Below the pieces are notes generated by a model. The model saw only the letters and a program-made list of their open reading frames with translations. It ran no database searches and was not told the DNA's origin. DNA of 64,000 nt from Streptomyces griseochromogenes (GTDB lineage: Bacteria; Actinomycetota; Actinomycetes; Streptomycetales; Streptomycetaceae), in assembly GCF_001542625.1 (NCBI RefSeq), contig NZ_CP016279.1, positions 8,928,001 to 8,992,000 of the forward strand, read 5' to 3'. Shown piece by piece: positions 46,899-55,944 of the stretch (position 1 is its first letter; each line of letters starts with the position of its first letter). A program made the translations under genes and the position numbers.

Positions 46899-47147
46899 AT
46901 GGCCGCCACTCAGGAAGAGATTGTCGCCGGTCTCGCCGAGATCGTGAACGAGATCGCCGGGATCCCCGTTGAGGACGTCCAGCTGGACAAGTCCTTCACC
47001 GACGACCTGGACGTCGACTCGCTGTCCATGGTCGAGGTCGTCGTCGCCGCCGAGGAGCGCTTCGACGTGAAGATCCCGGACGAGGACGTCAAGAACCTGA
47101 AGTCCGTCGGCGACGCCACCGACTACATCCTCAAGCACCAGGCCTGA
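46899..47147 (+). CDS. acpP: Acyl carrier protein
   Basis: 82 residues, acidic and helical. The phosphopantetheine attachment motif is DDLDVDSLSMVEVVVAAEER, with Ser in D-S-L. Helix I is VAGLAEIVNEIAGIPVEDVQ, and the end is SVGDATDYILKHQA. It carries growing acyl chains between FabD, FabH and FabF. The AAGGAG 8 bases before the ATG is one of the strongest ribosome-binding sites in the window, as expected for an abundant protein. It lies 104 bases downstream of fabH. Confidence 0.96.
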   Translation: MAATQEEIVAGLAEIVNEIAGIPVEDVQLDKSFTDDLDVDSLSMVEVVVAAEERFDVKIPDEDVKNLKSVGDATDYILKHQA

Positions 47148-47233
47148 GCCACCCCTTAGGCCTTCAGGCTGCAAGGCCCCGCCACCCGGCGGTGGCGCCG
47201 TAGATTCCCGCATCCGTTGGAGAAAGAATTCCC

Positions 47234-48496
47234 GTGAGCCCGACCAATCGCACCGTGGTCGTCACCGGTATCGGCGCAACCACACCGCTGGGTGGCGACG
47301 CAGCTTCGTTCTGGGAGGCCCTCGTCGCCGGCAAGTCCGGTGTCAGCCTTCTCGAGCAGGAATGGGCGGCGGACCTGCCGGTCCGCATCGCCGCACAGAT
47401 CGCCGTCGAGCCGGGCGAGATCATCCCCCGGCCGCAGGCCCGCAAGCTGGACCGGTCCGCGCAGTTCGCGCTGCTCGCCGCTCAGGAAGCCTGGAAGGAC
47501 GCCGGTTTCACCGCCAAGGCCGGTGAGGACGCGTCCGTGAACCCCGACCGTCTGGGTGCGGTCATCGCCTCCGGCATCGGTGGCGTGACCACGCTCCTGG
47601 ACCAGTACGACATCCTCAAGGAGAAGGGCGTACGCCGCGTCTCCCCGCACACCGTGCCGATGCTGATGCCCAACTCCCCGGCGGCCAACGTCGGTATCGA
47701 GCTGGGTGCCCGCGCCGGTGTGCACACCCCGGTCTCGGCCTGCGCCTCGGGCGCGGAGGCCATCGGGTACGCGATCGAGATGATCCGCACCGGGCGTGCG
47801 GACGTGGTCGTGGCCGGTGGTACCGAGGCCGCCATCCACCCGCTGCCGATCGCCGCGTTCGGCAACATGATGGCGATGTCCAAGAACAACGACGATCCCC
47901 AGGGCGCCTCGCGTCCCTATGACGCCGGCCGTGACGGCTTCGTGCTCGGCGAGGGCGCCGGTGTGATCGTCCTGGAGTCCGAGGAGCACGCGAAGGCTCG
48001 CGGTGCCCGGATCTACGTGGAGGCGGTCGGCCAGGGCATCTCCGCCGACAGCCACCACATCACGCAGCCGGAGCCGTCGGGCAACGGCATCGCGCACGCG
48101 CTGCAGAACCTGCTGGACAACACCGATCTGAAGCCGGCCGAGATCGTGCACGTGAACGCTCACGCCACGTCGACGCCGCAGGGTGACGTCGCTGAGATCA
48201 AGGCGCTGCGCAAGGTGTTCGGCGATGATGTCGATCACATGGCGATCTCCGCGACGAAGTCGATGACCGGTCACCTGCTCGGTGGTGCCGGTGGTATCGA
48301 GACCGTCGCGTCGATCCTGGCGCTCGTGAACCGTACGGCGCCGCCGACGATCAACGTGTCCGACCTCGATCCTGAGGTCAACGCGGACGTGGTCGTCGGT
48401 GAGGCCCGTCAGCTGCCCGAGGGGCGCATCGCCGTGCTGAACGATTCGTTCGGGTTCGGTGGGCACAACGTGGTGCTGGCGTTCCGGACGATCTGA
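47234..48496 (+). CDS. fabF: Beta-ketoacyl-ACP synthase II (elongation condensing enzyme)
   Basis: 420 residues. It elongates acyl-ACP with malonyl-ACP. The active-site Cys is in HTPVSACASGAEAIGYAI, the first His in VNAHATSTPQGDVAEIKAL, Lys in ISATKSMTGHLLGGAGGIE which also holds the second His, and FGGHNVVL closes the protein. It starts VVVTGIGATTPLGGDAASFW. The GTG start is preceded by GGAGAAAG. It is the last gene of the operon, followed by a perfect 15-bp hairpin at 48511-48546. No fabG, fabA/Z or fabI is in the cluster; in Streptomyces these map elsewhere. Confidence 0.96.
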   Translation: MSPTNRTVVVTGIGATTPLGGDAASFWEALVAGKSGVSLLEQEWAADLPVRIAAQIAVEPGEIIPRPQARKLDRSAQFALLAAQEAWKDAGFTAKAGEDASVNPDRLGAVIASGIGGVTTLLDQYDILKEKGVRRVSPHTVPMLMPNSPAANVGIELGARAGVHTPVSACASGAEAIGYAIEMIRTGRADVVVAGGTEAAIHPLPIAAFGNMMAMSKNNDDPQGASRPYDAGRDGFVLGEGAGVIVLESEEHAKARGARIYVEAVGQGISADSHHITQPEPSGNGIAHALQNLLDNTDLKPAEIVHVNAHATSTPQGDVAEIKALRKVFGDDVDHMAISATKSMTGHLLGGAGGIETVASILALVNRTAPPTINVSDLDPEVNADVVVGEARQLPEGRIAVLNDSFGFGGHNVVLAFRTI

Positions 48497-48510
48497 GTCC
48501 TGAGACTCTG

Positions 48511-48546
48511 AACGGCCCCCTCTCCTGTGGTGGAGAGGGGGCCGTT
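48511..48546 (+). terminator. Terminator of the fab operon
   Basis: AACGGCCCCCTCTCC pairs perfectly with its complement around TGTGGT, 15 bases past the fabF stop. It is a very stable stem, although followed by only a weak T-containing stretch. Confidence 0.92.
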
Positions 48547-48591
48547 CGCCGTCGGGGGTTCCGCTTCGTTGCCGGGAATGCGTCCGTTCGG

Positions 48592-48647
48592 GCTGGTCGC
48601 GCCCACGCGGCGGAGCCGCATATCGATGGAGCCTCGCGCCCCTTGAG
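48592..48647 (-). repeat. Interspersed intergenic repeat copy (inverted)
   Basis: On the minus strand this reads AAGGGGCGCGAGG, then ATATGCGGCTCCGCCGCG and TGGGCGCGACCAGCC. It is another copy of the repeat found at 26321, 29325, 51316 and 61350. Confidence 0.7.
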
Positions 48648-48669
48648 GTCGGCTGCCCTTGAGCGTGCC

Positions 48670-49164
48670 TCAGACCACCTGGTGGAGCCAGCGCACCGGG
48701 GCGCCCTCGCCCGCGTAGCGGAAAGGCTCCAGTTCGTCGTCCCACGGCTTGCCGAGGAGCTTGGACAGTTCGGCTTCCAGGTCGGTCTCGCCGCGCTGGC
48801 TGCGCTGCAGGGCGGCGCGCAGGCGGTCCTCGGGGATGAGGATGTCGCCGTGGATGCCGGTGACGGCGTGGAAGATGCCCAGGTCGGGGGTGCAGCTGTA
48901 GCGCTCGCCCTCGGCGGTGGGGACGGGCTCCGCGGTGACTTCGAAGCGGAGCAGGTGCCAGCCGCGCAGGGCGGAGGCGAGCTTGGAGGCCGTGCCGACC
49001 TCGCCCTGCCAGGAGAACTCCGAGCGCCAGGTGCCGGGGGCCGCGGGCTGCCGGATCCAGTCCAGGCTGACGCGCGTGCCGAGCACCCCGGCGACGGCCC
49101 ACTCGACGTGCGGGCACAGCGCGCGCGGCGCGGAGTGCACGTACAGAACTCCACGTGTCGTCAC
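48670..49164 (-). CDS. DUF3145 family protein
   Basis: 164 residues: TTRGVLYVHSAPRALCPHVE at the N terminus with conserved His and Cys, GTWRSEFSWQGEVGTASKLA, YSCTPDLGIFHAVTGIHGD and the tryptophan-rich end GKPWDDELEPFRYAGEGAP. DUF3145 is restricted to actinobacteria and is regularly found right after fabF, as here. The function is unknown; the convergent position argues against co-transcription with fab genes. The GTG at 49164 has GGAGG 5 bases upstream, which overrides longer frame extensions. Confidence 0.88.
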   Translation of the reverse strand: MTTRGVLYVHSAPRALCPHVEWAVAGVLGTRVSLDWIRQPAAPGTWRSEFSWQGEVGTASKLASALRGWHLLRFEVTAEPVPTAEGERYSCTPDLGIFHAVTGIHGDILIPEDRLRAALQRSQRGETDLEAELSKLLGKPWDDELEPFRYAGEGAPVRWLHQVV

Positions 49165-49420
49165 CGGAACCTCCGGGCAGAGCGGGACACCTTGCGGACT
49201 GGCTGGGCGGCAGTGGCACGACGGCCGCGTTGATGGCGAGGCTACCCTGCGGCGGCGCAAGGAGTGTGACGTACCGTCTGTCCCAGTGCCAGGAAACCCC
49301 CGCCATTCACCCAGGGGGACGCTTGTACGGGTGTGAGCCGTTCCATCGAGCCGGGCCGGGAACTCTCGCGCGTTGTTATGGGAGGGAGCAGTGCACCGTC
49401 GAGCGAGGGGATCAGCAGGG

Positions 49421-50320
49421 ATGCGGAAGCGAAGGCACCGTGCGCGAGCAGCCCTTGCCGTGGTGGTGACGGCCGTGCTGGCGACCGCGGGCTGTGACGC
49501 CTTCGGCGGGGGTGGCGGCGACGGGCCGGACTCCGGGGCGAACGCGTCGCGTTCCGCGGCGAAGCCCGCGCCGGTGTGGAACCGCAGCCCGGACTCGATC
49601 GCCGCGGTCGGTGACTCCATCACGCGCGGCTTCGACGCCTGCACGGTGCTCTCCGACTGTCCCGAGGTGTCGTGGGCCACGGGCAGCGACGCCAAGGTGG
49701 ACAGCCTGGCGGTGCGGCTGCTCGGGGTGACGGGGGCGGCGCAGCGCAGCTGGAACTACGCGGTGACCGGGGCCCGGATGTCCGACCTGCCGGAGCAGAT
49801 GGCGCAGGCGACCACGCGCAGCCCGGAGTTGGTCACGGTGATGGCCGGGGCGAACGACGCGTGCCGTTCGTCGGCGCGGGCGATGACCTCGGTGGCCTCC
49901 TTCCGCTCGGACTTCGAGGAGGCGATGAGCACGCTGCGCTCGGCGCTGCCGAAGACGCAGGTGTACGTGGCGAGCGTGCCGAATCTGAGACGGCTGTGGT
50001 CCGCGGGCCGGGAGAATCCGCTGGGCAAGCAGGTGTGGAAGCTGGGGATCTGCCCGTCGATGCTGCGTGACGCGGACGACCTCACCCGTGCGGCCACCCA
50101 GCGCCGGGACAAGGTGCAGCAGCGGGTGGAGGCCTACAACGCGGTACTGAAGGAGGTGTGCGCCAAGGACCGCCGCTGCCGCTTCGACGGGAACGCCGTC
50201 TTCGACTACAGCTTCGACACGGAGCAGCTCAGCCACTGGGACTGGTTCCACCCGAGCCGGAAGGGCCAGGCCAGGCTCGCCGAGATCGCCTACCGTACGG
50301 TCACCGCGCAGAAGCCGTGA
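49421..50320 (+). CDS. SGNH/GDSL-type hydrolase lipoprotein
   Basis: 299 residues. A basic N terminus (MRKRRHRARA) and hydrophobic run end in a lipobox (VLATAGCDAF), so it is a membrane-attached extracellular lipoprotein. The SGNH blocks are SIAAVGDSITRGFDACT (catalytic Ser), a Gly in NYAVTGARMSDLP, VTVMAGANDAC (block III Asn) and HWDWFHPSRKGQARLAEIA (block V with Asp/His). It would hydrolyse an ester, such as a lipid or an acetylated sugar. Four cysteines may form disulfides. The ATG at 49421 has a GCAGGG directly upstream. The aldose epimerase gene follows after 15 bases but has its own promoter. Confidence 0.9.
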   Translation: MRKRRHRARAALAVVVTAVLATAGCDAFGGGGGDGPDSGANASRSAAKPAPVWNRSPDSIAAVGDSITRGFDACTVLSDCPEVSWATGSDAKVDSLAVRLLGVTGAAQRSWNYAVTGARMSDLPEQMAQATTRSPELVTVMAGANDACRSSARAMTSVASFRSDFEEAMSTLRSALPKTQVYVASVPNLRRLWSAGRENPLGKQVWKLGICPSMLRDADDLTRAATQRRDKVQQRVEAYNAVLKEVCAKDRRCRFDGNAVFDYSFDTEQLSHWDWFHPSRKGQARLAEIAYRTVTAQKP

Positions 50321-50335
50321 CCTAGGGTTTCCCAC

Positions 50336-51307
50336 ATGAGCGAACTTTTCGGGACGCTTCCCGACGGCACCCCGGTGCACCGCTGGACCCTGAAGCGGGC
50401 CGGAGTGCGGGTGCGCGTGCTGTCGTACGGCGGGATCGTGCAGTCGGTCGAGGTCCCGGACCGGGAGGGGCGCACGGCGGACGTGGTGCTGGGGTTTCCC
50501 GGGCTCGACGGCTATCTGGAGCATCCGGAGCCGTATCTGGGCGCTCTGGTCGGCCGGTACGCCAACCGCATCGCGGGCGGCCGCTTCCCGCTGGACGGCC
50601 GGACGTACGCGCTGACGCGCAACAGCGAGCCCAACTCGCTGCACGGCGGTGAGCGGGGCTTCGACAAGCGGGTGTGGGAGGTCGAGCCGGTCGAGCACGG
50701 CGTACGCCTGACCCGGGTCAGCCCGCACGGCGAGGAGGGCTTCCCGGGCCGGCTGGAGGTGACGGCCGTCTACACGCTGGAGGAGTCCGGCGCGCTGCGG
50801 ATCTCCTACGAGGCGGTCACGGACGCGCCGACCGTGGTCAACCTCACCCACCACGCGTACTGGAATCTGCGCGGTGCCGGTCACGCCGACGGGCACGAGC
50901 TGCGACTCGCCGCCTCCCGGTACACCCCGGTGGACGCGGACCTGATCCCCACCGGAGCCCTGGCGGACGTGACCGGCTCCCGCTTCGACTTCCGTACGGC
51001 CGACGAGGTCGGCTCCGGCTACGACCACAACTTCGTCCTGGACAAGGGCGTGACCGCCGCTCCGCAGGAGGTCGCCGAACTCCACGACCCGGCCTCCGGG
51101 CGTACGCTGACGGTGTCGACGACCGAGCCGGGCCTCCAGCTCTACACCGCCGACCACCTCAGCGCCCCCTTCGCCCCGGGCGACGGCATCGCCCTGGAGA
51201 CCCAGCACTTCCCTGACTCCCCGAACCGTCCGGAGTTCCCGAGCACGGTGCTACGGCCGGGCGAGGTCTTCGGCTCGGAGACCCTGTACGCCTTCTCGAC
51301 ACGCTGA
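50336..51307 (+). CDS. galM: Aldose 1-epimerase (mutarotase)
   Basis: 323 residues. It interconverts alpha and beta anomers of aldoses such as galactose or glucose. Signature pieces are GALVGRYANRIAGGRF, NSLHGGERGFDKRVW (catalytic His), VVNLTHHAYWNLRGAG (second His) and YTADHLSAPFAPG, with the catalytic Glu in the C-terminal GIALETQHFPDSPNRP. No signal peptide is present, so it is cytosolic. TAGGGT lies exactly 7 bases before the ATG, a leaderless promoter. No gal genes are adjacent; the GH3 glucosidase 1.2 kb away releases sugars that would need this step. Confidence 0.93.
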   Translation: MSELFGTLPDGTPVHRWTLKRAGVRVRVLSYGGIVQSVEVPDREGRTADVVLGFPGLDGYLEHPEPYLGALVGRYANRIAGGRFPLDGRTYALTRNSEPNSLHGGERGFDKRVWEVEPVEHGVRLTRVSPHGEEGFPGRLEVTAVYTLEESGALRISYEAVTDAPTVVNLTHHAYWNLRGAGHADGHELRLAASRYTPVDADLIPTGALADVTGSRFDFRTADEVGSGYDHNFVLDKGVTAAPQEVAELHDPASGRTLTVSTTEPGLQLYTADHLSAPFAPGDGIALETQHFPDSPNRPEFPSTVLRPGEVFGSETLYAFSTR

Positions 51308-51315
51308 GCCGCAAC

Positions 51316-51385
51316 CCCCTGAAGGGGCGCGGGGCTGTGTCTGATGTGCGGCTACCGCCGCGTGGGCGCGACCAGCCACCACGAT
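51316..51385 (+). repeat. Interspersed intergenic repeat copy
   Basis: CCCCTGAAGGGGCGCGGGG (with an internal CCCCT/AGGGG hairpin) is followed by GATGTGCGGCTACCGCCGCG and TGGGCGCGACCAGCCACC. It directly follows the epimerase gene and is the most complete copy of this repeat in the window. Confidence 0.75.
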
Positions 51386-51407
51386 CCGGCGGACGGCCGA
51401 CGCCCCC

Positions 51408-52331
51408 TCACGCCTCCCCCCTCATCCGCTTCGCCGCCTTTCCCAGCATGGCCATCGCACCGCCGCAGATCAGCAGCGTGCCGCCGCCCGCCGCGATCCC
51501 GGTCAGATCGCCGCCCTTGATACCCTCGCCGGTCACCGTGGTGGCCAGCGCGAAGATGATCGAGTACAGGCTGCGGCCCACCTTCGCGCCGGCCGGGATC
51601 ACCTGGAGCAGCTGGGGGATGGTGGTCGCGGCGGCCAGAGCCATGCCGAAGGGCAGGGCCGCGGCGAGCGTCAGGGCGCCGAAGCCCAGGGAGTTGCCGT
51701 ACGCGCCCCAGCCGGCGCCCTTGTAGAGCAGATAGCCGGTCGCGGCGAGGGACAGCAGGACGAGCAGGCCGTTCAGGTAGGCGGCCTGTGTGGCCGCCTT
51801 GCGGGCGCCGGGCAGATGCGCGGCCGGAGAGCGCCAGGCGTCCGCGGTGATCAGCCGCAGCTGCCGCTTGAGGGCCTGCATCCGCAGCAGGGAGAAGACG
51901 CCGAAGGCGAGCAGGGCCAGTCCGGCGAGCGCGCCGGCGAAGCCGACGGGGCTGTGGGTGATGCCGTAGTGGACGCCGCCGAAGGTGAGCGGGATGCCGA
52001 GCACGAGGCCGTACGCCATGGGCTTGGACCTCTGCTGGATCTTCAGCACCAGGTCGCGCTGGTCCGGGGTGAGGTTCGGGTCCAGCCGCATCCGGCCCTC
52101 GCCGAGGTGTTGGGCGGGAGGCGGGGGCTGGTGGGGGGCCGGCTGCTGATGGGGGTTGTACGGGTGGGGCGGGTACGGCTGCTGGGCCTGGTGGGGCGGG
52201 TACGGCTGGTAGCCCTGCTGCGGCGGGTACGGCTGCTGGTACGGGGCCTGCTGGTACGGCGGCTGCTGCCCGTAGGGACCCGGCTGCTGCCCGTACGGTC
52301 CTTGCTGCTGTGGCTGCTGCCCTGGATACAT
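51408..52331 (-). CDS. Membrane protein with N-terminal Tyr/Pro/Gln-rich repeats
   Basis: 307 residues. The first ~75 residues are low-complexity (repeats of PYGQQP, PYQQ and PYPP) and cytosolic in appearance. A short soluble part follows (MRLDPNLTPDQRDLVLKIQQ). After it come four or five hydrophobic segments: GLVLGIPLTFGGVHYG, GALAGLALLAFGVFSLL, GLLVLLSLAATGYLLYKG, LGFGALTLAAALPFGMALAA and GIAAGGGTLLICGGAMAML. No function is recognised. The PYGQQ-type N termini occur in many actinobacterial membrane proteins and may mediate assembly. The ATG at 52331 marks the repeat start. It is ~130 bases past the stop of the upstream GH3 gene. Confidence 0.75.
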   Translation of the reverse strand: MYPGQQPQQQGPYGQQPGPYGQQPPYQQAPYQQPYPPQQGYQPYPPHQAQQPYPPHPYNPHQQPAPHQPPPPAQHLGEGRMRLDPNLTPDQRDLVLKIQQRSKPMAYGLVLGIPLTFGGVHYGITHSPVGFAGALAGLALLAFGVFSLLRMQALKRQLRLITADAWRSPAAHLPGARKAATQAAYLNGLLVLLSLAATGYLLYKGAGWGAYGNSLGFGALTLAAALPFGMALAAATTIPQLLQVIPAGAKVGRSLYSIIFALATTVTGEGIKGGDLTGIAAGGGTLLICGGAMAMLGKAAKRMRGEA

Positions 52332-52464
52332 GGTGTCTCTCCCCCGTGCCCGAAATTTCCGGTGTTCGCGGCCCGGGAGTCTGCCACATCCGGCGGGACG
52401 CGATGAGCCCCGGCCCAGGGGTCAGGTCCCGGACCGGGGCTGTTCGTGGGGGACTTGTCCCGGA

Positions 52465-54906
52465 TCAGACGTTAATCGGCACGGCCAGCCTGCGGTCGGC
52501 GATCGAGCGTCCCGCCGTGATCTCGTACGAACCCTTCACAAACGCCCACGACTTCGCCGTCTCGTCCCAGACCTCGAAGGTGCGCCGGGGCAGTTCGACG
52601 GTCACCTCGACGCTCTCGCCCGGCCCGGCCTGCGCGCCCGCGAAGCCGGCCAGCCAGCGGGCCGGTCGGTGGGTGCCGGGCTCGGCCGGAGCGACGTAGA
52701 CCTGGACGACCTCGCGGCCGGCCCGCTCGCCGGTGTTGCGGAGGCGGACGCGCGCGGTGGTGCCGTCCAGTTGCAGGGACTCATAGGTCCAGTCGGTGTA
52801 GCCGAGGCCGTGTCCGAAGGGGTACGACGGGGTGCGGCCGGCCCGATCCCAGGCGCGGTAGCCGATGAAGACGCCCTCGGTGTAGGACAGTTCGCCCTCG
52901 GCGGGCGTGACCTGGGAGACCGGGGCATCGGCGAGGGAGCCCCAGGTGGTGGGGAGCCGGCCGCCGGGCTCGTGGGCGCCGGTCAGGACGTCGGCGAGGG
53001 CGGCCCCGCCCTCCTGGCCGGGGAACCAGCTGAGCAGAACGGCGGCGACCTGGTCCCGCCAGGGCAGTTCGACCGGGGAGCCGGAGTTGACGACCACGAC
53101 GGTGTTCGGGTTGGCGGCGGCGACGGCCCGGACCAGGTCGTCCTGGCGGCCGGGCAGGCGCAGGTCCGTGCGGTCGAAGCCCTCGGACTCGACGCGGTCG
53201 GTGGTGGCGACCACGACGACGGCCGTGTCGGCGTTCCGGGCCGCCTCGACGGCCTCGGAGATCAGCTCGTCGGGGTCGCGCCGCGGGGCGGAGTGGGCGA
53301 GGGCGAAGGCGATGACCTTCATGGGGATGTCGTCCGGGAGCTGGACGACATGGGTGAGGGAGACGTCGACCGGCCGGCCGGCGGTGAGTTCGACCTCTGC
53401 GCGGGGGACGGGGGCACCGAAGAAGGCCTCGAAGGGATCCTCCTTGCCGGGGCGCTGGGCCTCGTCGAAGTACGGGGTGCCGTCGACGGTCAGCGTGAAG
53501 GCACCCATGCCCTTGATGCCGAAGGTGTGCGGGCCGGACTCACGGGGAGTGAAGGTGCCGGTCAGTTCGACGGTGTGGAGCGTGTCGTGGGTGACGCCGT
53601 CGGGGAGGTCCGAACCCATCCACTGGATCAGGCCGCCCGGGGCGGACCGGGTGCCGATGACGGTTCCCTCGGCGTCGCGGCAGACCGCTTCGAGTGCGAA
53701 TCCCCGGGCGGCGACGGCGAGTTCGGTGGCCGGGTCGGCGCCGACGGTGTAGGTGAGGGTGCCCTCGGGGAGCGCGGCGGTGAGGCCGTCCAGCGGGGAG
53801 ACGATCCGGGCCGGGAAGACGGTGGCCGAGCCGCCGCCGAGGACGCGGGCGTCGCGGGCCGCGGCGCCGATCAGGGCCACGGTGCCGTTCGGTTTCAGGG
53901 GCAGGGCGGCGTTCTCGTTGCGGACGAGGACGAGGGAGCGGCGGGCGATCTCGCGGGCGAGGGCCTCGCCGTCTACGGGCGCGGGTGGTTCGGCCACGAC
54001 GGGTTCGGCACCGTCGAGGATCCCGACGCGGGCGGCGAGCCGCAGCACGCGCCGTACGGCCGCGTCGACGGCGGTCTCGGCGACCTCGCCGTCCCGGACG
54101 GCCTGGGCGAGGGCCGCGCCGTAGACGGTCCTCGGCCCGGGCATGGCCACGTCCAGACCGCCGCCGATGGCACCGACCGTGTCCCGGGCGGCCATCCAGT
54201 CGGAGACGTTGATGCCGTCGAAGCCCCACTCGCCCCGCAGGACTTCGTCGACCAGATGGTGGTGCTCGGTCATCGTCGTGCCGTTGACCTTGTTGTAGGC
54301 GGTCATGATGCCCCAGGGGCGGGCCTTTTCGACGATCGCCTCGAACGGGGCCAGGTACAGCTCGCGCAGGGCGCGTTCGCAGACCAGGTTGTCCACGGTG
54401 AAGCGGTCGGTCTCGGCGTCGTTGGCGACGAAGTGCTTGACGGTGGTGCCGACGCCGCCGGACTGGACGCCGATGACATAACCGGCGCCGATCGCGCCCG
54501 TCAGACACGGGTCCTCGCTGTAGGCCTCGAAGTGGCGGCCGCCCAGCGGGGAGCGGTGCAGGTTGACGGTGGGGGCGAGCAGGACGTGCACGCCCTTGCG
54601 GCGGGCCTCCTGGGCGAGCAGTCCGCCTGCGCGGCGGGCGAGTTCCGGGTCCCAGGCGGCGGCGAGCGCGGTCGGCGAGGGCAGGGCGACGGACGGATCG
54701 TCGGCGGTCCAGCGCACGCCCCGCACGCCGATCGGGCCGTCCGACATGACGAGGGACTTCAGGCCGATCTCGGGCAGGGCGGGCAGGGTCCACATGTCCT
54801 GTCCGGCCAGCAGCCGCGCCTTGGCGTCGAGACCGAGCCGCCCGAGGGCCGCTTCCACGACCGCCTCGCGGGCCTCGTCCGCACGCGCCTTGTCCGTCAC
54901 CGCCAC
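52465..54906 (-). CDS. Glycoside hydrolase family 3 beta-glucosidase with PA14 insert
   Basis: 813 residues in the order GH3 N-terminal barrel, GH3 C-terminal domain interrupted by a PA14 domain, and fibronectin-III-like end. The nucleophile Asp is in GFDGINVSDWMAARDT, and the substrate site includes KHFVANDAETDR. The PA14 insert is seen at FTPRESGPHTFGIKGMGAFT, the candidate acid/base region at TDRVESEGFDRTDL, and the Fn3-like part at GREVVQVYVAP. No signal peptide is present, so the enzyme is intracellular and would split imported oligosaccharides. GTG 54906 has AGGAGG 7 bases upstream. A TetR gene is divergent, with a candidate operator at 54958-54975. Confidence 0.93.
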   Translation of the reverse strand: MAVTDKARADEAREAVVEAALGRLGLDAKARLLAGQDMWTLPALPEIGLKSLVMSDGPIGVRGVRWTADDPSVALPSPTALAAAWDPELARRAGGLLAQEARRKGVHVLLAPTVNLHRSPLGGRHFEAYSEDPCLTGAIGAGYVIGVQSGGVGTTVKHFVANDAETDRFTVDNLVCERALRELYLAPFEAIVEKARPWGIMTAYNKVNGTTMTEHHHLVDEVLRGEWGFDGINVSDWMAARDTVGAIGGGLDVAMPGPRTVYGAALAQAVRDGEVAETAVDAAVRRVLRLAARVGILDGAEPVVAEPPAPVDGEALAREIARRSLVLVRNENAALPLKPNGTVALIGAAARDARVLGGGSATVFPARIVSPLDGLTAALPEGTLTYTVGADPATELAVAARGFALEAVCRDAEGTVIGTRSAPGGLIQWMGSDLPDGVTHDTLHTVELTGTFTPRESGPHTFGIKGMGAFTLTVDGTPYFDEAQRPGKEDPFEAFFGAPVPRAEVELTAGRPVDVSLTHVVQLPDDIPMKVIAFALAHSAPRRDPDELISEAVEAARNADTAVVVVATTDRVESEGFDRTDLRLPGRQDDLVRAVAAANPNTVVVVNSGSPVELPWRDQVAAVLLSWFPGQEGGAALADVLTGAHEPGGRLPTTWGSLADAPVSQVTPAEGELSYTEGVFIGYRAWDRAGRTPSYPFGHGLGYTDWTYESLQLDGTTARVRLRNTGERAGREVVQVYVAPAEPGTHRPARWLAGFAGAQAGPGESVEVTVELPRRTFEVWDETAKSWAFVKGSYEITAGRSIADRRLAVPINV

Positions 54907-54957
54907 GGCGGTACCTCCTCGTCGAAGTCCCTTGGGTGCCTCCTCATCCTGCATCCA

Positions 54958-54975
54958 CTACCTGTAGATCGGTAG
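54958..54975 (+). promoter_or_regulatory. Candidate TetR operator between GH3 and TetR genes
   Basis: CTACC-TGTAGATC-GGTAG is a perfect 5-bp inverted repeat; the arms CTACCnnnnnnnnGGTAG resemble TetR/FadR-type sites in actinobacteria. It lies 52 bases before the GH3 start and 55 bases before the TetR start. Confidence 0.55.
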
Positions 54976-55029
54976 GTTTTGTTATCCTGCCGTTATATTC
55001 GGCCGAGAGGGATGTCGTACGGTGACGTC

Positions 55030-55593
55030 ATGAACGCGAGGGTCAGGAGCGAGGAGCGGCGCGCGGAGATCGTCGGGGCGGCCCTGGAGGTGATCGCCGA
55101 GCGGGGCTACCGGGGGGCGAGCCTGGCCGCCGTGGCCGAGCGGGTCGGGCTGACCCAGCAGGGGCTGCTGCACCACTTCCCCACCAAGGAGGCCCTGCTG
55201 GTGGCGGTGCTGCGGGAGCGGGACCGGTGGGACGCGGTGCCGGACACGCGGTGGCGGGTCGATCTGCTGGCCTCGCTGGTCGAGTACAACGCGATGCGCC
55301 CGGCCATCATCCAGACCTTCTCGGCGCTGCTCGGCGAGAGCGTGACGGAGGGGCACCCGGCCCGCGCCTACTTCACCGAGCGTTATGCCCAGGTCCGCGA
55401 GACGATGACGGACGCCCTGCGCGCGGAGTACGGCGACGTGCTGCCGGGCGGGCTCACGCCCGAGCGCACCGCACCGCTGCTGATCGCCGTGATGGACGGA
55501 CTGCAGTACCAGTGGCTCCTCGACCCGGCGTCGGTCGACATGCCGGGCGCGTTCCGCGACTTCCTGCGGCTGCTGGGCGAGCCGGTGGACTGA
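55030..55593 (+). CDS. TetR family transcriptional regulator
   Basis: 187 residues. The N-terminal HTH is RRAEIVGAALEVIAERGYRG, then ASLAAVAERVGLTQQGLLHH and FPTKEALLVAVL. The C-terminal ligand domain is of the TetR_C_6 type (LLASLVEYNAMRPAIIQTFS, then LIAVMDGLQYQWLLDP). It is divergent from the GH3 glucosidase gene, the most likely target, with the ligand possibly a sugar. ATG 55030 is taken; an in-frame ATG at 55012 directly abuts GAGAGGG and could be used. The small DUF2568 gene is convergent, with only three bases between stop codons. Confidence 0.9.
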   Translation: MNARVRSEERRAEIVGAALEVIAERGYRGASLAAVAERVGLTQQGLLHHFPTKEALLVAVLRERDRWDAVPDTRWRVDLLASLVEYNAMRPAIIQTFSALLGESVTEGHPARAYFTERYAQVRETMTDALRAEYGDVLPGGLTPERTAPLLIAVMDGLQYQWLLDPASVDMPGAFRDFLRLLGEPVD

Positions 55594-55596
55594 GGG

Positions 55597-55944
55597 TCAC
55601 TGGTCCCAGGCGTGGGCGAGGGCCTTGCTGATCACGCCGACGGTGGCGAAGACGGCCGCGCAGGCGTGTGCCCCGGCCGCGTACAGCGCCAGGGCGCCCG
55701 CGCCGAACCAGAGCGCTTCGAAGGCGAAACGGGCCGCGCCCCGCACCTTGAACCTGGCTCGCGGGGACCCGAACAGCCCCCACAGCCGGCCGAGGGCGCC
55801 CGCCCCGAGGAAGCCGATCAGGAGGCCGACCGTGCCGCCCCGGGCGAACCCCAGGTAGCAGACGGATCCGAGCACGCCGAGTTCCAGCAGGAACACGACG
55901 CCGAGGTTCACGGCCTTCGCTGTCTTCACGCGCGGCAGTATCAC
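55597..55944 (-). CDS. DUF2568 small membrane protein
   Basis: 115 residues with four hydrophobic helices: NLGVVFLLELGVLGSVCYLG, GLLIGFLGAGALGRLWGLFG, FAFEALWFGAGALALYAAG and ACAAVFATVGVISKALA. The central GSPRARFKVRGAARF loop is typical of DUF2568. The function is unknown. The GTG at 55944 overlaps the stop of the RidA remnant (GTGA), which suggests that it was once translationally coupled to that gene; GTG 55929 is an alternative start. Because its former upstream partner is truncated, its current promoter is unclear. Confidence 0.8.
   Translation of the reverse strand: MILPRVKTAKAVNLGVVFLLELGVLGSVCYLGFARGGTVGLLIGFLGAGALGRLWGLFGSPRARFKVRGAARFAFEALWFGAGALALYAAGAHACAAVFATVGVISKALAHAWDQ

Noticed and set aside
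48511..48546. Possible riboswitch or attenuator after fabF
   Set aside because: The perfect stem lies just after the stop codon with the next gene convergent, so a terminator is sufficient.
52330..54975. An 881-codon plus-strand frame opposite the GH3 gene
   Set aside because: The GH3 protein has full catalytic motifs on the minus strand; the opposite frame has no recognisable domain.
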